This document shows, in pieces, positions 47,579 to 55,792 of a stretch of DNA of 64,000 nt (position 1 is the stretch's first letter; each line of letters starts with the position of its first letter). The DNA comes from Dolosigranulum savutiense (GTDB lineage: Bacteria; Bacillota; Bacilli; Lactobacillales; Carnobacteriaceae_A), in the NCBI RefSeq assembly GCF_039830095.1, contig NZ_CP142435.1:1736001-1800000 (forward strand), in the 5' to 3' direction. The notes beneath the pieces are model-generated. The model had not been told where the DNA came from. It did no database searches and saw only the letters and a program-made list of their open reading frames with translations. The position numbers were made by a program, and so were the translations under genes.

Positions 47579-47594
47579 GCTTAAAAGTGAGTTT

Positions 47595-47623
47595 TTGTCA
47601 ATTGAAGGTAAGTTTGGTATAAT
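47595..47623 (+). promoter_or_regulatory. Promoter of yebC
   Basis: TTGTCA (47595-47600) and TATAAT (47618-47623) are spaced by 17 bases, with TGG before the -10. Confidence 0.85.
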
Positions 47624-47659
47624 AGAAGACGATTATTTTAAATAAAGGACGTGAATAAT

Positions 47660-48382
47660 GTGGCAGGACATTCGAAATGGAACAATATAAAGCAACGTAA
47701 AGGGGCTCAAGATAAAAAACGAGCGAAACAATTCCAGAAATTTACGAAACATATTTATAAAGCAGCAAAAGAAGGCGGAGACGATCCAGATACAAACCCA
47801 GCATTACGTTTGGCAATCGATAAAGCTAGAGATGGGAATATGCCAAATGATAATATTGAACGAGCGATTAAGCGAGCAACGGATCCTAATGAAGGTGCCA
47901 ACTACAATGAGGTAACGTATGAAGGATATGGTCCTGCGGGTGTCGGTATCTATGTGGAAGCATTGAGTGATAATTTGAACCGAACTGCAACAAATGTTCG
48001 TCTTTGCTTTGACCGAAATGGTGGTAACTTAGGTGAGAAAGGTTCCGTTAGCTATATGTTCGAACGTAAAGGTTATATTGCAATCGAACGTGAGGGTCTA
48101 GAGATGGATGAAGATGACATGTTAATGGCTGTCATTGAAGCAGGTGGCGAAGAATTAGAAACGAGTGAAGATGTTTTCGAAATTTACACAGAGGGTACGG
48201 ATTTTGCTGAGGTACGTGATGCCCTAGATGAAGATTTTGAATTGGCAACTAAGGAACTGATTATGAAACCTAATATTAAAGTCCCTATTTCAGATGAAGA
48301 AAAAGAACAATTGGATAAGATATTAGAAGCACTTGAAGAAGATGATGATGTCGATGAAGTGTATCACAACGCCCAAGTATAA
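47660..48382 (+). CDS. yebC: YebC/PmpR-family regulator or translation factor
   Basis: The 240-residue protein has the invariant start AGHSKWNNIKQRKGAQDKKRAKQF and the blocks YEGYGPAGVGIYVEALSDNLNRTA and CFDRNGGNLGEKGSVSYMFERKG. YebC proteins were first described as DNA-binding regulators, and recent work links them to translation at proline stretches. I place the start at GTG 47660 (MAGHSKW), ten bases after AAAGGA. The open frame begins three codons earlier at another GTG that would overlap the ribosome binding site. Single gene with its own promoter and terminator. Confidence 0.93.
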   Translation: MAGHSKWNNIKQRKGAQDKKRAKQFQKFTKHIYKAAKEGGDDPDTNPALRLAIDKARDGNMPNDNIERAIKRATDPNEGANYNEVTYEGYGPAGVGIYVEALSDNLNRTATNVRLCFDRNGGNLGEKGSVSYMFERKGYIAIEREGLEMDEDDMLMAVIEAGGEELETSEDVFEIYTEGTDFAEVRDALDEDFELATKELIMKPNIKVPISDEEKEQLDKILEALEEDDDVDEVYHNAQV

Positions 48383-48412
48383 AAGGTAAAATTGAACAAA
48401 TGTATGAGAGAT

Positions 48413-48448
48413 AACTTTCTGCTATTTTTAGCAGGAGGTTATTTTTTT
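48413..48448 (+). terminator. Terminator after yebC
   Basis: AACTTTCTGCTA pairs with TAGCAGGAGGTT (two G-U pairs) around a TTTT loop, followed by seven T. Confidence 0.87.
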
Positions 48449-48492
48449 ATAGAAAAATAGATTTAAAAAAACTAATTTTTTTGATCCTCGAG

Positions 48493-48504
48493 TACTAGTA
48501 TAAG
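48493..48504 (+). promoter_or_regulatory. Possible promoter of the comG operon
   Basis: TACTAGTATAAG lies about 40 bases before comGA. TATAAG (48499) could be a -10 for the main sigma factor. TACTAGTA at the same place is reminiscent of, but not equal to, the streptococcal competence box TACGAATA. Which factor reads it is unknown. Confidence 0.35.
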
Positions 48505-48543
48505 TGAAGGGATCAATCAATGAGTGAGTAAGGAGGATGACTG

Positions 48544-49608
48544 GTGGATATTGAATCATATGCAACTCATGTACTAACGTTGGCGACATCGTATCGAACG
48601 AGTGATATTCATATTTTACCGGAGAAGAGTCATTATGCTATTTATTTTCGGTTAAATGGACAGATGAAGCAATATTTTTATTTGGAGAAGGAGGAAGGGA
48701 CGCGCTTAATTTCTTATTTTAAATTTCAAGCGAATATGGATGTGGGAGAACGTCGTAAACCACAAAGTGGCTCATTGGTTTATGAGTTGGAAGCGTCAGA
48801 AGTTGATTTAAGACTGTCGACAATTTCCAATTATCGGACCAATGAATCGCTAGTGATTCGTTTGCTAGAGAAAAAAGAAGATGTTGATGTTAGCCATCAA
48901 TGCTTTTTTCAATATGAATTGGATCGATTAAAGCAGTTAATTCAATACAAAAGTGGTTTAATTTTATTCTCGGGGCCGGTTGATTCGGGTAAGACCACGA
49001 CGATGTATAATTTAGTTAAGCATCGGATGGCTCAAGAGACTAATCAAGTGATTTCGATTGAAGATCCCGTTGAGATAGAGGAACCGGAATTTTTGCAAGT
49101 ACAGGTTAATGAAGCAGCAGGGATTACATATGAAACCTTACTGAAATCAACGTTACGTCACCATCCCGACATCATTATTGTAGGAGAGATTCGAGATGAA
49201 GAAACAGCAAAAATGGTCATTCGAGGGGCATTAACGGGGCATTTAATTATTGCATCAGTACATGCTAAGAATGCAGAAGGAGTGGTATCTCGACTAAAGG
49301 AATTGGGTGTTTCATTAGATATGTTGTCACAAACAATTATTGGCATTGTCTTCCAAAAATTATTACCACAATATTGTCAGTTATGTGAGGGAAGTTGTCA
49401 CGCTAGTTGTACGCACCAAGGACAGACATCGAAGCGAACCGTTCTCTATGATGTACGCGCAGACAATGAGTTATTATCTATGTTGGGCCCAGCCTCTCTT
49501 GTGCAAGAAGGTAAACAATCGATGCGAACATTTAATCAATTACTCAGGAAGGTGTTAAGTTATGGCTACATTTCGGAAAAAACCTATCAACGCTACCAAA
49601 TCCCTTAA
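48544..49608 (+). CDS. comGA: Competence pilus assembly ATPase ComGA
   Basis: The 354-residue secretion ATPase powers assembly of the transformation pilus on the inner face of the membrane. Walker A is GPVDSGKTTT (144-153), followed by SIEDPVEIEEPEFLQVQVN (Asp box), LRHHPDIIIVGEIRDEETA (Walker B) and the His-box GALTGHLIIASVHAKNAEG. A cysteine group CQLCEGSCHASC lies near the C-terminus. Start codon is GTG after AAGGAGGATGACTG. The end overlaps comGB by 47 bases, which implies coupled translation. Confidence 0.95.
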   Translation: MDIESYATHVLTLATSYRTSDIHILPEKSHYAIYFRLNGQMKQYFYLEKEEGTRLISYFKFQANMDVGERRKPQSGSLVYELEASEVDLRLSTISNYRTNESLVIRLLEKKEDVDVSHQCFFQYELDRLKQLIQYKSGLILFSGPVDSGKTTTMYNLVKHRMAQETNQVISIEDPVEIEEPEFLQVQVNEAAGITYETLLKSTLRHHPDIIIVGEIRDEETAKMVIRGALTGHLIIASVHAKNAEGVVSRLKELGVSLDMLSQTIIGIVFQKLLPQYCQLCEGSCHASCTHQGQTSKRTVLYDVRADNELLSMLGPASLVQEGKQSMRTFNQLLRKVLSYGYISEKTYQRYQIP

Positions 49609-50626
49609 ATCATTGCATAATCAAGGGCTATTTTTAAAGCGACTAGGCGTGTTGCTACTTGAAGGATTTTCAATAAAGAAAGCACTTCAGTTCTTAAAAA
49701 CAATATCAGATATAGAAATCGAACGGTGGATTTTAGCAATTGAGAGCGGAATGGAAGCGGGCAATGAATTTCATTATGAATTGAAGCAACTTGGCTTTTC
49801 TGAACAAGTGTGTTCCCAAATATATTTTTCGGTAGTACATGGCAACTTTGGCGAGACCATTTATCATTGCGGGGAACAAATCATTAATGAGATGGATCGT
49901 AAGAAGAAAATGCAACAACTGCTTAGTTATCCGGTCATGTTAGTGATTTTCATTATCGGGATGCTATTTGCCATGCGTTATATTCTCTTGCCCCATATTA
50001 GACAAATTACAACTAGTAATACAGATCATCTCGGCCTGGGTACGAAGCTCGTGATGCAACTTATTGATTGGTCGCCAATTATTATTGTCGGTAGTGTCAT
50101 AGTGATTATTCTTGCCATTTTAGGAGTTAGGGCGTATTTATCGAAACGCACCCCTTTAGAACGACAGCTATTTTTAACACAATTACCGGTTGTCGGTCGT
50201 CTGTTACAATTAGCACGCAGTCAATATTTGTCATATGAGTGGGGCCAGTTAATTAAGCATGGTGTTAGTATTCGTGAGATTATCCGTATTATGAAACAAG
50301 ATGAGAATTCATTATTTTTGCAAGAATTAGCTGGTAATCTGGAAGAACAAATGTTAACGGGAAAATCTTTTTATGAAGTTATCTTGTCGTATGAATTCTT
50401 AAAAGAAGAATTAGCCCAGATTATTCAGCACGGCGAAGTGTCCAGCGATTTAGGAAAGGAGTTGATGCTATACGCAAATCAATGTGAGGAAGATTTGAAG
50501 TTAAAAGTTGAACGATTAATGTCATTCGTTCAACCAGTTGTCTTTATTGGCGTGGCAGTAATGATTGTAGCAATTTATGCTGCATTATTACTTCCCACAT
50601 TTAGTTTAATGGAGGGATTAGGATGA
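49562..50626 (+). CDS. comGB: Competence pilus membrane protein ComGB
   Basis: The 354-residue polytopic membrane protein is the platform on which ComGA assembles pseudopilins. It has the two GspF-type domains, FLKRLGVLLLEGFSIKKALQFL and SQYLSYEWGQLIKHGVSIREII, and hydrophobic segments around residues 125-145, 170-190 and 325-350. The gene begins inside comGA and its stop overlaps the comGC start by four bases. Length fits the family. Confidence 0.93.
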   Translation: MATFRKKPINATKSLKSLHNQGLFLKRLGVLLLEGFSIKKALQFLKTISDIEIERWILAIESGMEAGNEFHYELKQLGFSEQVCSQIYFSVVHGNFGETIYHCGEQIINEMDRKKKMQQLLSYPVMLVIFIIGMLFAMRYILLPHIRQITTSNTDHLGLGTKLVMQLIDWSPIIIVGSVIVIILAILGVRAYLSKRTPLERQLFLTQLPVVGRLLQLARSQYLSYEWGQLIKHGVSIREIIRIMKQDENSLFLQELAGNLEEQMLTGKSFYEVILSYEFLKEELAQIIQHGEVSSDLGKELMLYANQCEEDLKLKVERLMSFVQPVVFIGVAVMIVAIYAALLLPTFSLMEGLG

Positions 50627-50946
50627 AAGCATTCAAACAACAATGGAACAATTGGATTAAGAAACTAAAAAGTACAAAGGCCTTTACGTTGCTAGAGATG
50701 GCCATTGTCCTGTTCATTATTTCAGCGCTACTCTTAATTATTATTCCCAATATTGGGAGTCACCGAGAATCAGCTAGCGATACGGGGAATGAAGCATTAC
50801 AAACAGTGATTGATACACAAGCAGATCTTTATGAACTCTCAGAAAATACGCGACCTGATTCACTACAAACCCTGCACAATGGTGGTTATTTAACGGATGA
50901 TCAGTTGCAAAAAGCACAAGAAGCTAATTTGACGATTTCAAGGTAA
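50623..50946 (+). CDS. comGC: Major competence pseudopilin ComGC
   Basis: The 107-residue prepilin is the main subunit of the DNA-uptake pilus. The processing site is KAFTLLEM followed by a hydrophobic helix (AIVLFIISALLLIIIPNI). Alanine rather than glycine before the phenylalanine is the form also known in streptococcal ComGC. F, T, L, L, E at +1 to +5 is intact. The rest resembles ComGC (ALQTVIDTQADLYEL, LHNGGYLTDDQLQKA). It overlaps comGB by four bases. Confidence 0.95.
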   Translation: MKAFKQQWNNWIKKLKSTKAFTLLEMAIVLFIISALLLIIIPNIGSHRESASDTGNEALQTVIDTQADLYELSENTRPDSLQTLHNGGYLTDDQLQKAQEANLTISR

Positions 50947-50952
50947 TCTAAT

Positions 50953-51399
50953 ATGAAAAGAGTGGTGGATGAGCAGGGGTTAACATTAATTGAAGCGGCA
51001 GTTGTCTTGGCTATTGTCAGTATGTTATTTCTTCTACCAACGATCACGTTTCAATCTTATGAAGAAAAAATTGAGATTGATTTATTTATTGAGGAAGTTC
51101 GTAATAATGTGACATTGATGCAAAATCATGCTGTCTTTAATGGACAAGCGACCGAAATCCAAGTGCGCGCAGAGAACAATACGATTGATTTTTTTGTGCA
51201 AGGACAGCCGAATCATTCGCTAAATCGGACAATCACTCCTCCAGAGAGTATCATCGTATTGACCTCGAACCGTTACCGATTCCGTGCTTATTCAGGAAAT
51301 ATTGGCCGGCTTGGTCGTGCACGATTTCAGGCGCCAGATGGAGTATATGAATTTGTTTTTCAGTTAGGAAGCGGGCGATTTTATGTCCAAAAAGTTTAA
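50953..51399 (+). CDS. comGD: Minor pseudopilin ComGD
   Basis: The 148-residue prepilin has a processing site EQG-LTLIEA and a hydrophobic helix to about residue 30. The pattern LFIEEVRNNVTLMQNHAVFNG is typical of ComGD. The gene lies six bases after comGC and its end overlaps comGE by 17 bases. It should join the pilus tip complex. Confidence 0.9.
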   Translation: MKRVVDEQGLTLIEAAVVLAIVSMLFLLPTITFQSYEEKIEIDLFIEEVRNNVTLMQNHAVFNGQATEIQVRAENNTIDFFVQGQPNHSLNRTITPPESIIVLTSNRYRFRAYSGNIGRLGRARFQAPDGVYEFVFQLGSGRFYVQKV

Positions 51400-51706
51400 G
51401 CAGCAGGATGGATTTGTCCTACTGGAAAGTTTATCGGCCCTCAGTATTATTACATTGGCGTTAGTTTTGATTTTGCCTTTAGTCATTACATTGTATCAAA
51501 CACGTGAACAGAAAAAAGTGGAAGTTGAAAGCTATCGTCTGCTTTATGATTACACGTCAGAATGGAATGGGGATGTGCAACAACATGAAGCGGTGCGAAT
51601 GAATGAGACATTTTATATTTTTTCTGATAGGTGGTCGCACCGAGTAGAAGATAGTCAGGCGGTGATTGAGAAAGTAGAGTTGATCAGTTATGAATTGGAG
51701 GAATGA
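51383..51706 (+). CDS. comGE: Minor pseudopilin ComGE
   Basis: The 107-residue protein has the prepilin site QDG-FVLLESL and a hydrophobic helix (SIITLALVLILPLVITLY). Sequence is poorly conserved beyond that, as usual for ComGE. It overlaps both comGD (17 bases) and comGF (17 bases), and its position defines its identity. Confidence 0.85.
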   Translation: MSKKFKQQDGFVLLESLSALSIITLALVLILPLVITLYQTREQKKVEVESYRLLYDYTSEWNGDVQQHEAVRMNETFYIFSDRWSHRVEDSQAVIEKVELISYELEE

Positions 51707-52124
51707 CCAAGGTTTTACGTTATTAGAAGTCATCGTTGCATTAAGTATTACCTCATTGTGTTTGCTCCTATTATCGAGTGGGATTAACAGTTTAGCGAAA
51801 GCTCAGGAAGGTATCGAGACGGACCGACAAATTGATTGGCACATCTTCGTTAATCAGTTCGAGTATTATCTTGAAGGCAGTGAGTTAATGGCTTTCGAAC
51901 CCGGACAATTAGTTGTGCGGGAAGAAGATCAAGAAGTTGTAGAATACAGAGAAATTAATGGCAACTTTATTCGTCGCCGTAAAAATGGCACACAACAAAT
52001 GATTATGGATATTGAACAGGTAGCTTTGCATAGACGAGGTGGTTCCATGACAGTTACGGGTGTTTTTCCTAGCGGTGAAGTGTATGAAGCAAGAATTTGG
52101 GTGAGTAGCTGGTATGATGAATAA
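51690..52124 (+). CDS. comGF: Minor pseudopilin ComGF
   Basis: The 144-residue protein has the processing site DQG-FTLLEVIVALSI, then the ComGF pattern WHIFVNQFEYYLEGSELMAFEPGQLVVRE and QMIMDIEQVALHRRG. It overlaps comGE and, by 11 bases, comGG. Confidence 0.9.
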   Translation: MNWRNDQGFTLLEVIVALSITSLCLLLLSSGINSLAKAQEGIETDRQIDWHIFVNQFEYYLEGSELMAFEPGQLVVREEDQEVVEYREINGNFIRRRKNGTQQMIMDIEQVALHRRGGSMTVTGVFPSGEVYEARIWVSSWYDE

Positions 52125-52950
52125 AATTAGATCCAATGAAGGAAGCATCTTAGTCTCAGCGTTGTTGTTTTTAGGATTTATGGCATTCTTAGTCAATGGA
52201 GTGGCTGTTATGGTTACCAATCAAGTGACACACTTCGAACAAGTGAAAGAGAGTTACTTAGCCAAAACAATGATCCAAAAATCAATCCAACTAACGCGCG
52301 AAGATGTATTGGCTAAAGCGCAAGCTGAACTTGATGCTCAAGTAAAGGAGAAGGAAGCCATCTTAGCTGAAAAAGAACAGGTTAAAAAACTGCTTGATGA
52401 AAATGACGAAGCAATGGCTGAATGGGAGAAAAAGCAAGAACAAGCCCAACAAGCACTTGAAGAAGCCAAAGAGCGTCGTGAAGAAATTGAAGCAGAAGCT
52501 ACTGATATTGAAGAATTACAAGCACGTGTGAACGATATTTTAGGATTGGAAGAAGCTGAATCATTAGGAAGTGACCAAGAAGACGAGGAAGTTGATGCGC
52601 TCATAGAGGAGATAGATGAAGAAATTGAAGCGTTTGAATCAGATGATGAGCTAAAAGAACGTGAGGCTGATTTGAAAAAAGAACGCGAAGAGTTAGAAGA
52701 ACAGCTAGCAGATATTCATAAGCAACTGGCTGATATTGACACAGTTGATAATGAACCACTTACTGGTGGTGGAGTTTTTCAATTTAATCATGGGACAGTA
52801 ACGTTGACCAGTCCACAACGAGATACCTTTCAACTGACGACTGAGTTAAAAAGTGGCTATACTGTAAATTATACGTATACGGTTATATTGCCAGATGTTG
52901 AAGAAGCTTTAGCTGATGTTAAGCCTCGAGAAGGGAATATGGATGAGTAG
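52114..52950 (+). CDS. comGG: ComGG-like protein with a large coiled-coil insertion
   Basis: The 278-residue protein is in the position of comGG. Its N-terminus is NEGSILVSALLFLGFMAFLVNGVAVM, a pseudopilin-like helix without the classical E+5 processing site, as is usual for ComGG. The C-terminal part (GGGVFQFNHGTVTLTSPQ, GYTVNYTYTVILP) fits the short ComGG globular end. Between them, about residues 65-215, lies a highly charged stretch rich in E, K, Q and A with heptad pattern (for example LEEAKERREEIEAEA), predicted to form coiled coils. Typical ComGG is only about 100-140 residues. The insertion is in frame without a break. It might bridge the pilus tip to another partner. Confidence 0.75.
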   Translation: MMNKIRSNEGSILVSALLFLGFMAFLVNGVAVMVTNQVTHFEQVKESYLAKTMIQKSIQLTREDVLAKAQAELDAQVKEKEAILAEKEQVKKLLDENDEAMAEWEKKQEQAQQALEEAKERREEIEAEATDIEELQARVNDILGLEEAESLGSDQEDEEVDALIEEIDEEIEAFESDDELKEREADLKKEREELEEQLADIHKQLADIDTVDNEPLTGGGVFQFNHGTVTLTSPQRDTFQLTTELKSGYTVNYTYTVILPDVEEALADVKPREGNMDE

Positions 52951-53013
52951 AGAAATAATACAGTAGCGGAGCCAGAAGGAATAGTGCGAGAAACTTAATT
53001 AGAAGAATAAGGC

Positions 53014-53066
53014 AAACCTAGTCGGAGTATAAATGTTACAGATGTTATACTTAGACTAGGTTTTTG
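53014..53066 (+). terminator. Terminator of the comG operon
   Basis: AAACCTAGTC pairs with GACTAGGTTT; an inner AGTATAA...TTATACT stem extends it. TTTTTG follows. Confidence 0.85.
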
Positions 53067-53131
53067 TTCTCGGTTAGATATGCAAAAAAATAGAATTTAC
53101 ATTTGGAATAATTTTATTTATGCACGATATT

Positions 53132-53140
53132 TGGTATAAT
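53132..53140 (+). promoter_or_regulatory. Extended -10 promoter of the pepP-efp operon
   Basis: TGG-TATAAT lies about 55 bases before the start codon. The -35 region is weak. Confidence 0.6.
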
Positions 53141-53194
53141 AAGGAAGCATGAATTATGAAGTTAAAGATTGTATAAATAGACGGAGGAATGAAT

Positions 53195-54256
53195 ATGTCA
53201 AGAGTAAGTAAGATTCAGTCCAAATTAGGGGAACAAGGCATTGACGCGTTATTAATTTCCAGTGAGTATAATCGACGTTATGTCTCTAACTTTACTGGAA
53301 CAGCTGGAGCATGCTTGATTACGAAGGAAGAAGCTTTCTTTGTTACGGACTTTCGATATGTTGACCAAGCAACTGAGCAGGCCACTGACTTTGAGATTGT
53401 CCAGCATAAGAATGGTTTGTTTGAAAAAGTTGCGGAATTAATTGAACAAGCTCAGGTTAAAACGCTTGGTTTCGAGAAACATCATGTTACATTCGATACC
53501 TATGAAACGATGCAAGAAGCCTTCGATGCAGAGTTAAAACCTATTGGCCGATTCATTGAGTCTTTCCGTGAAGTGAAAGATGCAGAGGAATTAGCGACTA
53601 TCCGTAAAGCCGTTGAAATTGCTGAAAAAGGATTTGAACATATATTAGATTACATTGAAGAAGGGATGACTGAAATCGAAGTGGCCAATGAATTGGACTT
53701 CTATATGCGGTCATTGGGAGCTTCAGGTGTATCATTCGAAACGATTGTCGCAAGTGGTGAGCGTTCTGCCATGCCTCACGGAGTAGCGAGCGATAAAAAA
53801 ATCGAACAAGGTGACATGATTACAATTGACTTTGGCTGCTATTACAATGGCTATGTCTCAGATATGACTCGAACCATTGCATTAGGCGATCCCGGTGAAG
53901 AATTGAAAAAAATTCACCAAATTGTACTGGAAGCTAACTTGAAAGTCGATGAAGCGATCTGTGCAGGGATGACCGGTGCTGAGTTGGATAAAATTGCTCG
54001 TGATTACATTGCTGAGAATGGGTACGGTGACAACTTTGGCCATTCGCTAGGGCACGGTATTGGTCTGGAAATTCACGAAGGGCCTGCGCTCCACCAGAAA
54101 AATGATGAACCGTTAAAAGTAGGTAATGTGGTGACGAATGAGCCAGGTATTTATGTATCGGGACTCGGTGGCGTGCGTATCGAGGATGATATCATCATTA
54201 CTGAAGATGGCCACGAAACAATTAACCGTACGTCAAAAGAACTTATTATTATTTAA
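53195..54256 (+). CDS. papA: M24B aminopeptidase, Xaa-Pro specific
   Basis: The 353-residue metallopeptidase removes N-terminal residues before proline. The pita-bread fold shows metal ligands in [16 protein letters not shown] (two aspartates), [15 protein letters not shown] (histidine), TNEPGIYV and GGVRIEDDI (glutamates). The N-terminal creatinase-like part starts [26 protein letters not shown] start at the ATG seven bases after GGAGG; an ATG two codons earlier is too close. It lies upstream of efp, as in Bacillus (yqhT-efp). Proline-directed cleavage and the proline-stalling factor EF-P are neighbours in many Firmicutes. Confidence 0.92.
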   Translation: MSRVSKIQSKLGEQGIDALLISSEYNRRYVSNFTGTAGACLITKEEAFFVTDFRYVDQATEQATDFEIVQHKNGLFEKVAELIEQAQVKTLGFEKHHVTFDTYETMQEAFDAELKPIGRFIESFREVKDAEELATIRKAVEIAEKGFEHILDYIEEGMTEIEVANELDFYMRSLGASGVSFETIVASGERSAMPHGVASDKKIEQGDMITIDFGCYYNGYVSDMTRTIALGDPGEELKKIHQIVLEANLKVDEAICAGMTGAELDKIARDYIAENGYGDNFGHSLGHGIGLEIHEGPALHQKNDEPLKVGNVVTNEPGIYVSGLGGVRIEDDIIITEDGHETINRTSKELIII

Positions 54257-54272
54257 ACTAAAGGAGACTTAT

Positions 54273-54830
54273 ATGATTTCAACAAATGAATTTAAAACAG
54301 GTATGACGATTGTTTACAAAGACTCATTATGGAAAATTTTGGATTTTCAACATGTAAAACCAGGTAAAGGACAAGCATTTGTCCGCTCTAAATTAAAAAA
54401 CTTACGCAATGGTGCGGTGCAGGAATTTACTTTTAAAGCAGGAGATAAAGTAGACCAAGCTCTAATTGAATCCAAACAAATGCAATACTTGTACGAATCA
54501 GATGGGATGCATACGTTTATGGATCTAGAAACGTATGAACAAGTCGCTATTCCTACAGCAACTATCGAGGATGAATTGAAATTCTTAAAAGAAAATGAAA
54601 TAGTTGATATTATCTTTAACGAGAGCGAAGTATTAGGATTAGAGTTGCCGACAAAAGTAACATTAGAAGTTGTAGAGACGCAACCTAATATTAAAGGAGA
54701 TACAAGTGGTGGTGGTTCTAAACCAGCTACATTAGAAACCGGTGCTGTCGTAACAGTTCCGCTCTTTATTAATAAAGGGGAACTTCTTATTATTAATACG
54801 GAAGAAGGAACCTACGACTCTAGAGCATAG
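54273..54830 (+). CDS. efp: Translation elongation factor P
   Basis: The 185-residue protein rescues ribosomes stalled at polyproline. It has the three beta-barrel domains; the tip loop is [10 protein letters not shown], with K32 as the residue modified in many species. No epmA or epmB is present nearby, so any modification would follow the Gram-positive route. The start is the ATG after AAAGGAGACTT. The longer open frame upstream overlaps papA in another frame and is not real. Confidence 0.97.
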   Translation: MISTNEFKTGMTIVYKDSLWKILDFQHVKPGKGQAFVRSKLKNLRNGAVQEFTFKAGDKVDQALIESKQMQYLYESDGMHTFMDLETYEQVAIPTATIEDELKFLKENEIVDIIFNESEVLGLELPTKVTLEVVETQPNIKGDTSGGGSKPATLETGAVVTVPLFINKGELLIINTEEGTYDSRA

Positions 54831-54852
54831 TAATCTTTAAGGAGGAAACAGG

Positions 54853-55224
54853 ATGGTTAAACAAGCTAAAACATATAATCATGATAAATTGGGCGATATT
54901 GAATTAGCACCAGAAGTATTGGAAGTAATCTCTAATATCGCTGCTAATGAAGTATCCGGTGTCTATGCACTGAAGGGTACCTTCTCAACCGATATGAAAG
55001 CATTATTTACCAATCAAACGAACTATAAAAAAGGTGTTCAGCTCTCTTACGAACAAGATGGCATTAATTTAGATGTTTATTGTAACTTGAATTTAGGCGT
55101 TAATGTGCCTAAAGTAGCACTTGAAATTCAAGAACGAGTAAAAGAGCAAATTTACCACATGACAGATATTGAATTATCTGAAGTTAATGTGCATATTGTA
55201 TCCATGGTATCGGACAAAGTATAG
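54853..55224 (+). CDS. Asp23/Gls24-family protein (YqhY)
   Basis: The 123-residue protein has the Asp23 pattern: LGDIELAPEVLEVISNIAANEVSGVYALKG and LNLGVNVPKVALEIQERVKEQIYHMT, with DIELSEVNVHIVSM at the end. In Bacillus YqhY is linked to control of acetyl-CoA carboxylase activity. Located between efp and nusB, its usual place. GGAGG precedes the ATG. Confidence 0.92.
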   Translation: MVKQAKTYNHDKLGDIELAPEVLEVISNIAANEVSGVYALKGTFSTDMKALFTNQTNYKKGVQLSYEQDGINLDVYCNLNLGVNVPKVALEIQERVKEQIYHMTDIELSEVNVHIVSMVSDKV

Positions 55225-55266
55225 GAGCGATGACAGGGAAGTTTAGACAGAAAAGGATGACTCATA

Positions 55267-55761
55267 TTGACAACAGCTAGACGAATTACTAGAGAACGGG
55301 CTTTTCAAGCTCTTTATATGATGGATGTATTACCGGCCTTAACGGAAGACCAGGCTTTGATGCAAGTTTTAAATGTTCAAAACAATAATGTGAACATCGA
55401 GGAGACCAATCTTGTTGCTTTATATAAGGAACTCTTGCCTGAAGAATTGCGTACAACTCAAATTGCAGTTGACTCATTAGATTATGTACGTAAGTTAATA
55501 CAAGGTGTTAAGGAACACCAAGCTACACTCGATGATCAAATTAATCAACATTTAAACAAGCGAACATTAAGCCGAGTTGAGTTGGCCAATATTATTATTT
55601 TAAGATTAGCTGCCTATGAGTTGATCTATGAAGATGAATTGGCCCCTAGCATTGTAATGGATGAAGCAATTGAATTAGCGAAGCTGTTCAATGATGAGCC
55701 GTCAAGTAAGTTTATTAATGGTATTTTACAAAGTATCTTAAACGAAAATAGTGGAGCCTGA
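55267..55761 (+). CDS. nusB: Transcription antitermination factor NusB
   Basis: The 164-residue all-helical protein binds boxA RNA with NusE (S10) in rRNA antitermination. RITRERAFQALYMMD is the typical start, and RVELANIIILRLAAYELIYEDELAPSIVMDEAIELAKLFNDEPSSKFINGIL covers the conserved C-terminus. It begins with TTG (AAAGGATGA upstream). It is somewhat longer than Bacillus NusB owing to an insert around residues 30-70. Its stop codon lies inside a terminator-like hairpin. Confidence 0.93.
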   Translation: MTTARRITRERAFQALYMMDVLPALTEDQALMQVLNVQNNNVNIEETNLVALYKELLPEELRTTQIAVDSLDYVRKLIQGVKEHQATLDDQINQHLNKRTLSRVELANIIILRLAAYELIYEDELAPSIVMDEAIELAKLFNDEPSSKFINGILQSILNENSGA

Positions 55762-55776
55762 TACCAGGCTCCTTTT
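55753..55776 (+). terminator. Perfect hairpin overlapping the nusB stop codon
   Basis: GGAGCCTG and CAGGCTCC form an eight-base stem with an ATAC loop, followed by TTTT. The nusB TGA (55759-55761) is within the stem. Ribosomes finishing nusB would cover the 5' arm, so the hairpin may act as a translation-coupled attenuator for xseA and the genes beyond. Confidence 0.75.
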
Positions 55777-55792
55777 ACGTAAGGATGACATA

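Noticed and set aside
48455-48485. A ComK-like box (AAAA-N5-TTTT) upstream of comGA
   Set aside because: Only one such match exists, in a very AT-rich stretch. Active ComK sites need paired boxes and this order normally does not use ComK.
54138-54272. Longer N-terminus for EF-P
   Set aside because: It overlaps papA in another frame. The standard EF-P start with a good ribosome binding site is at 54273.
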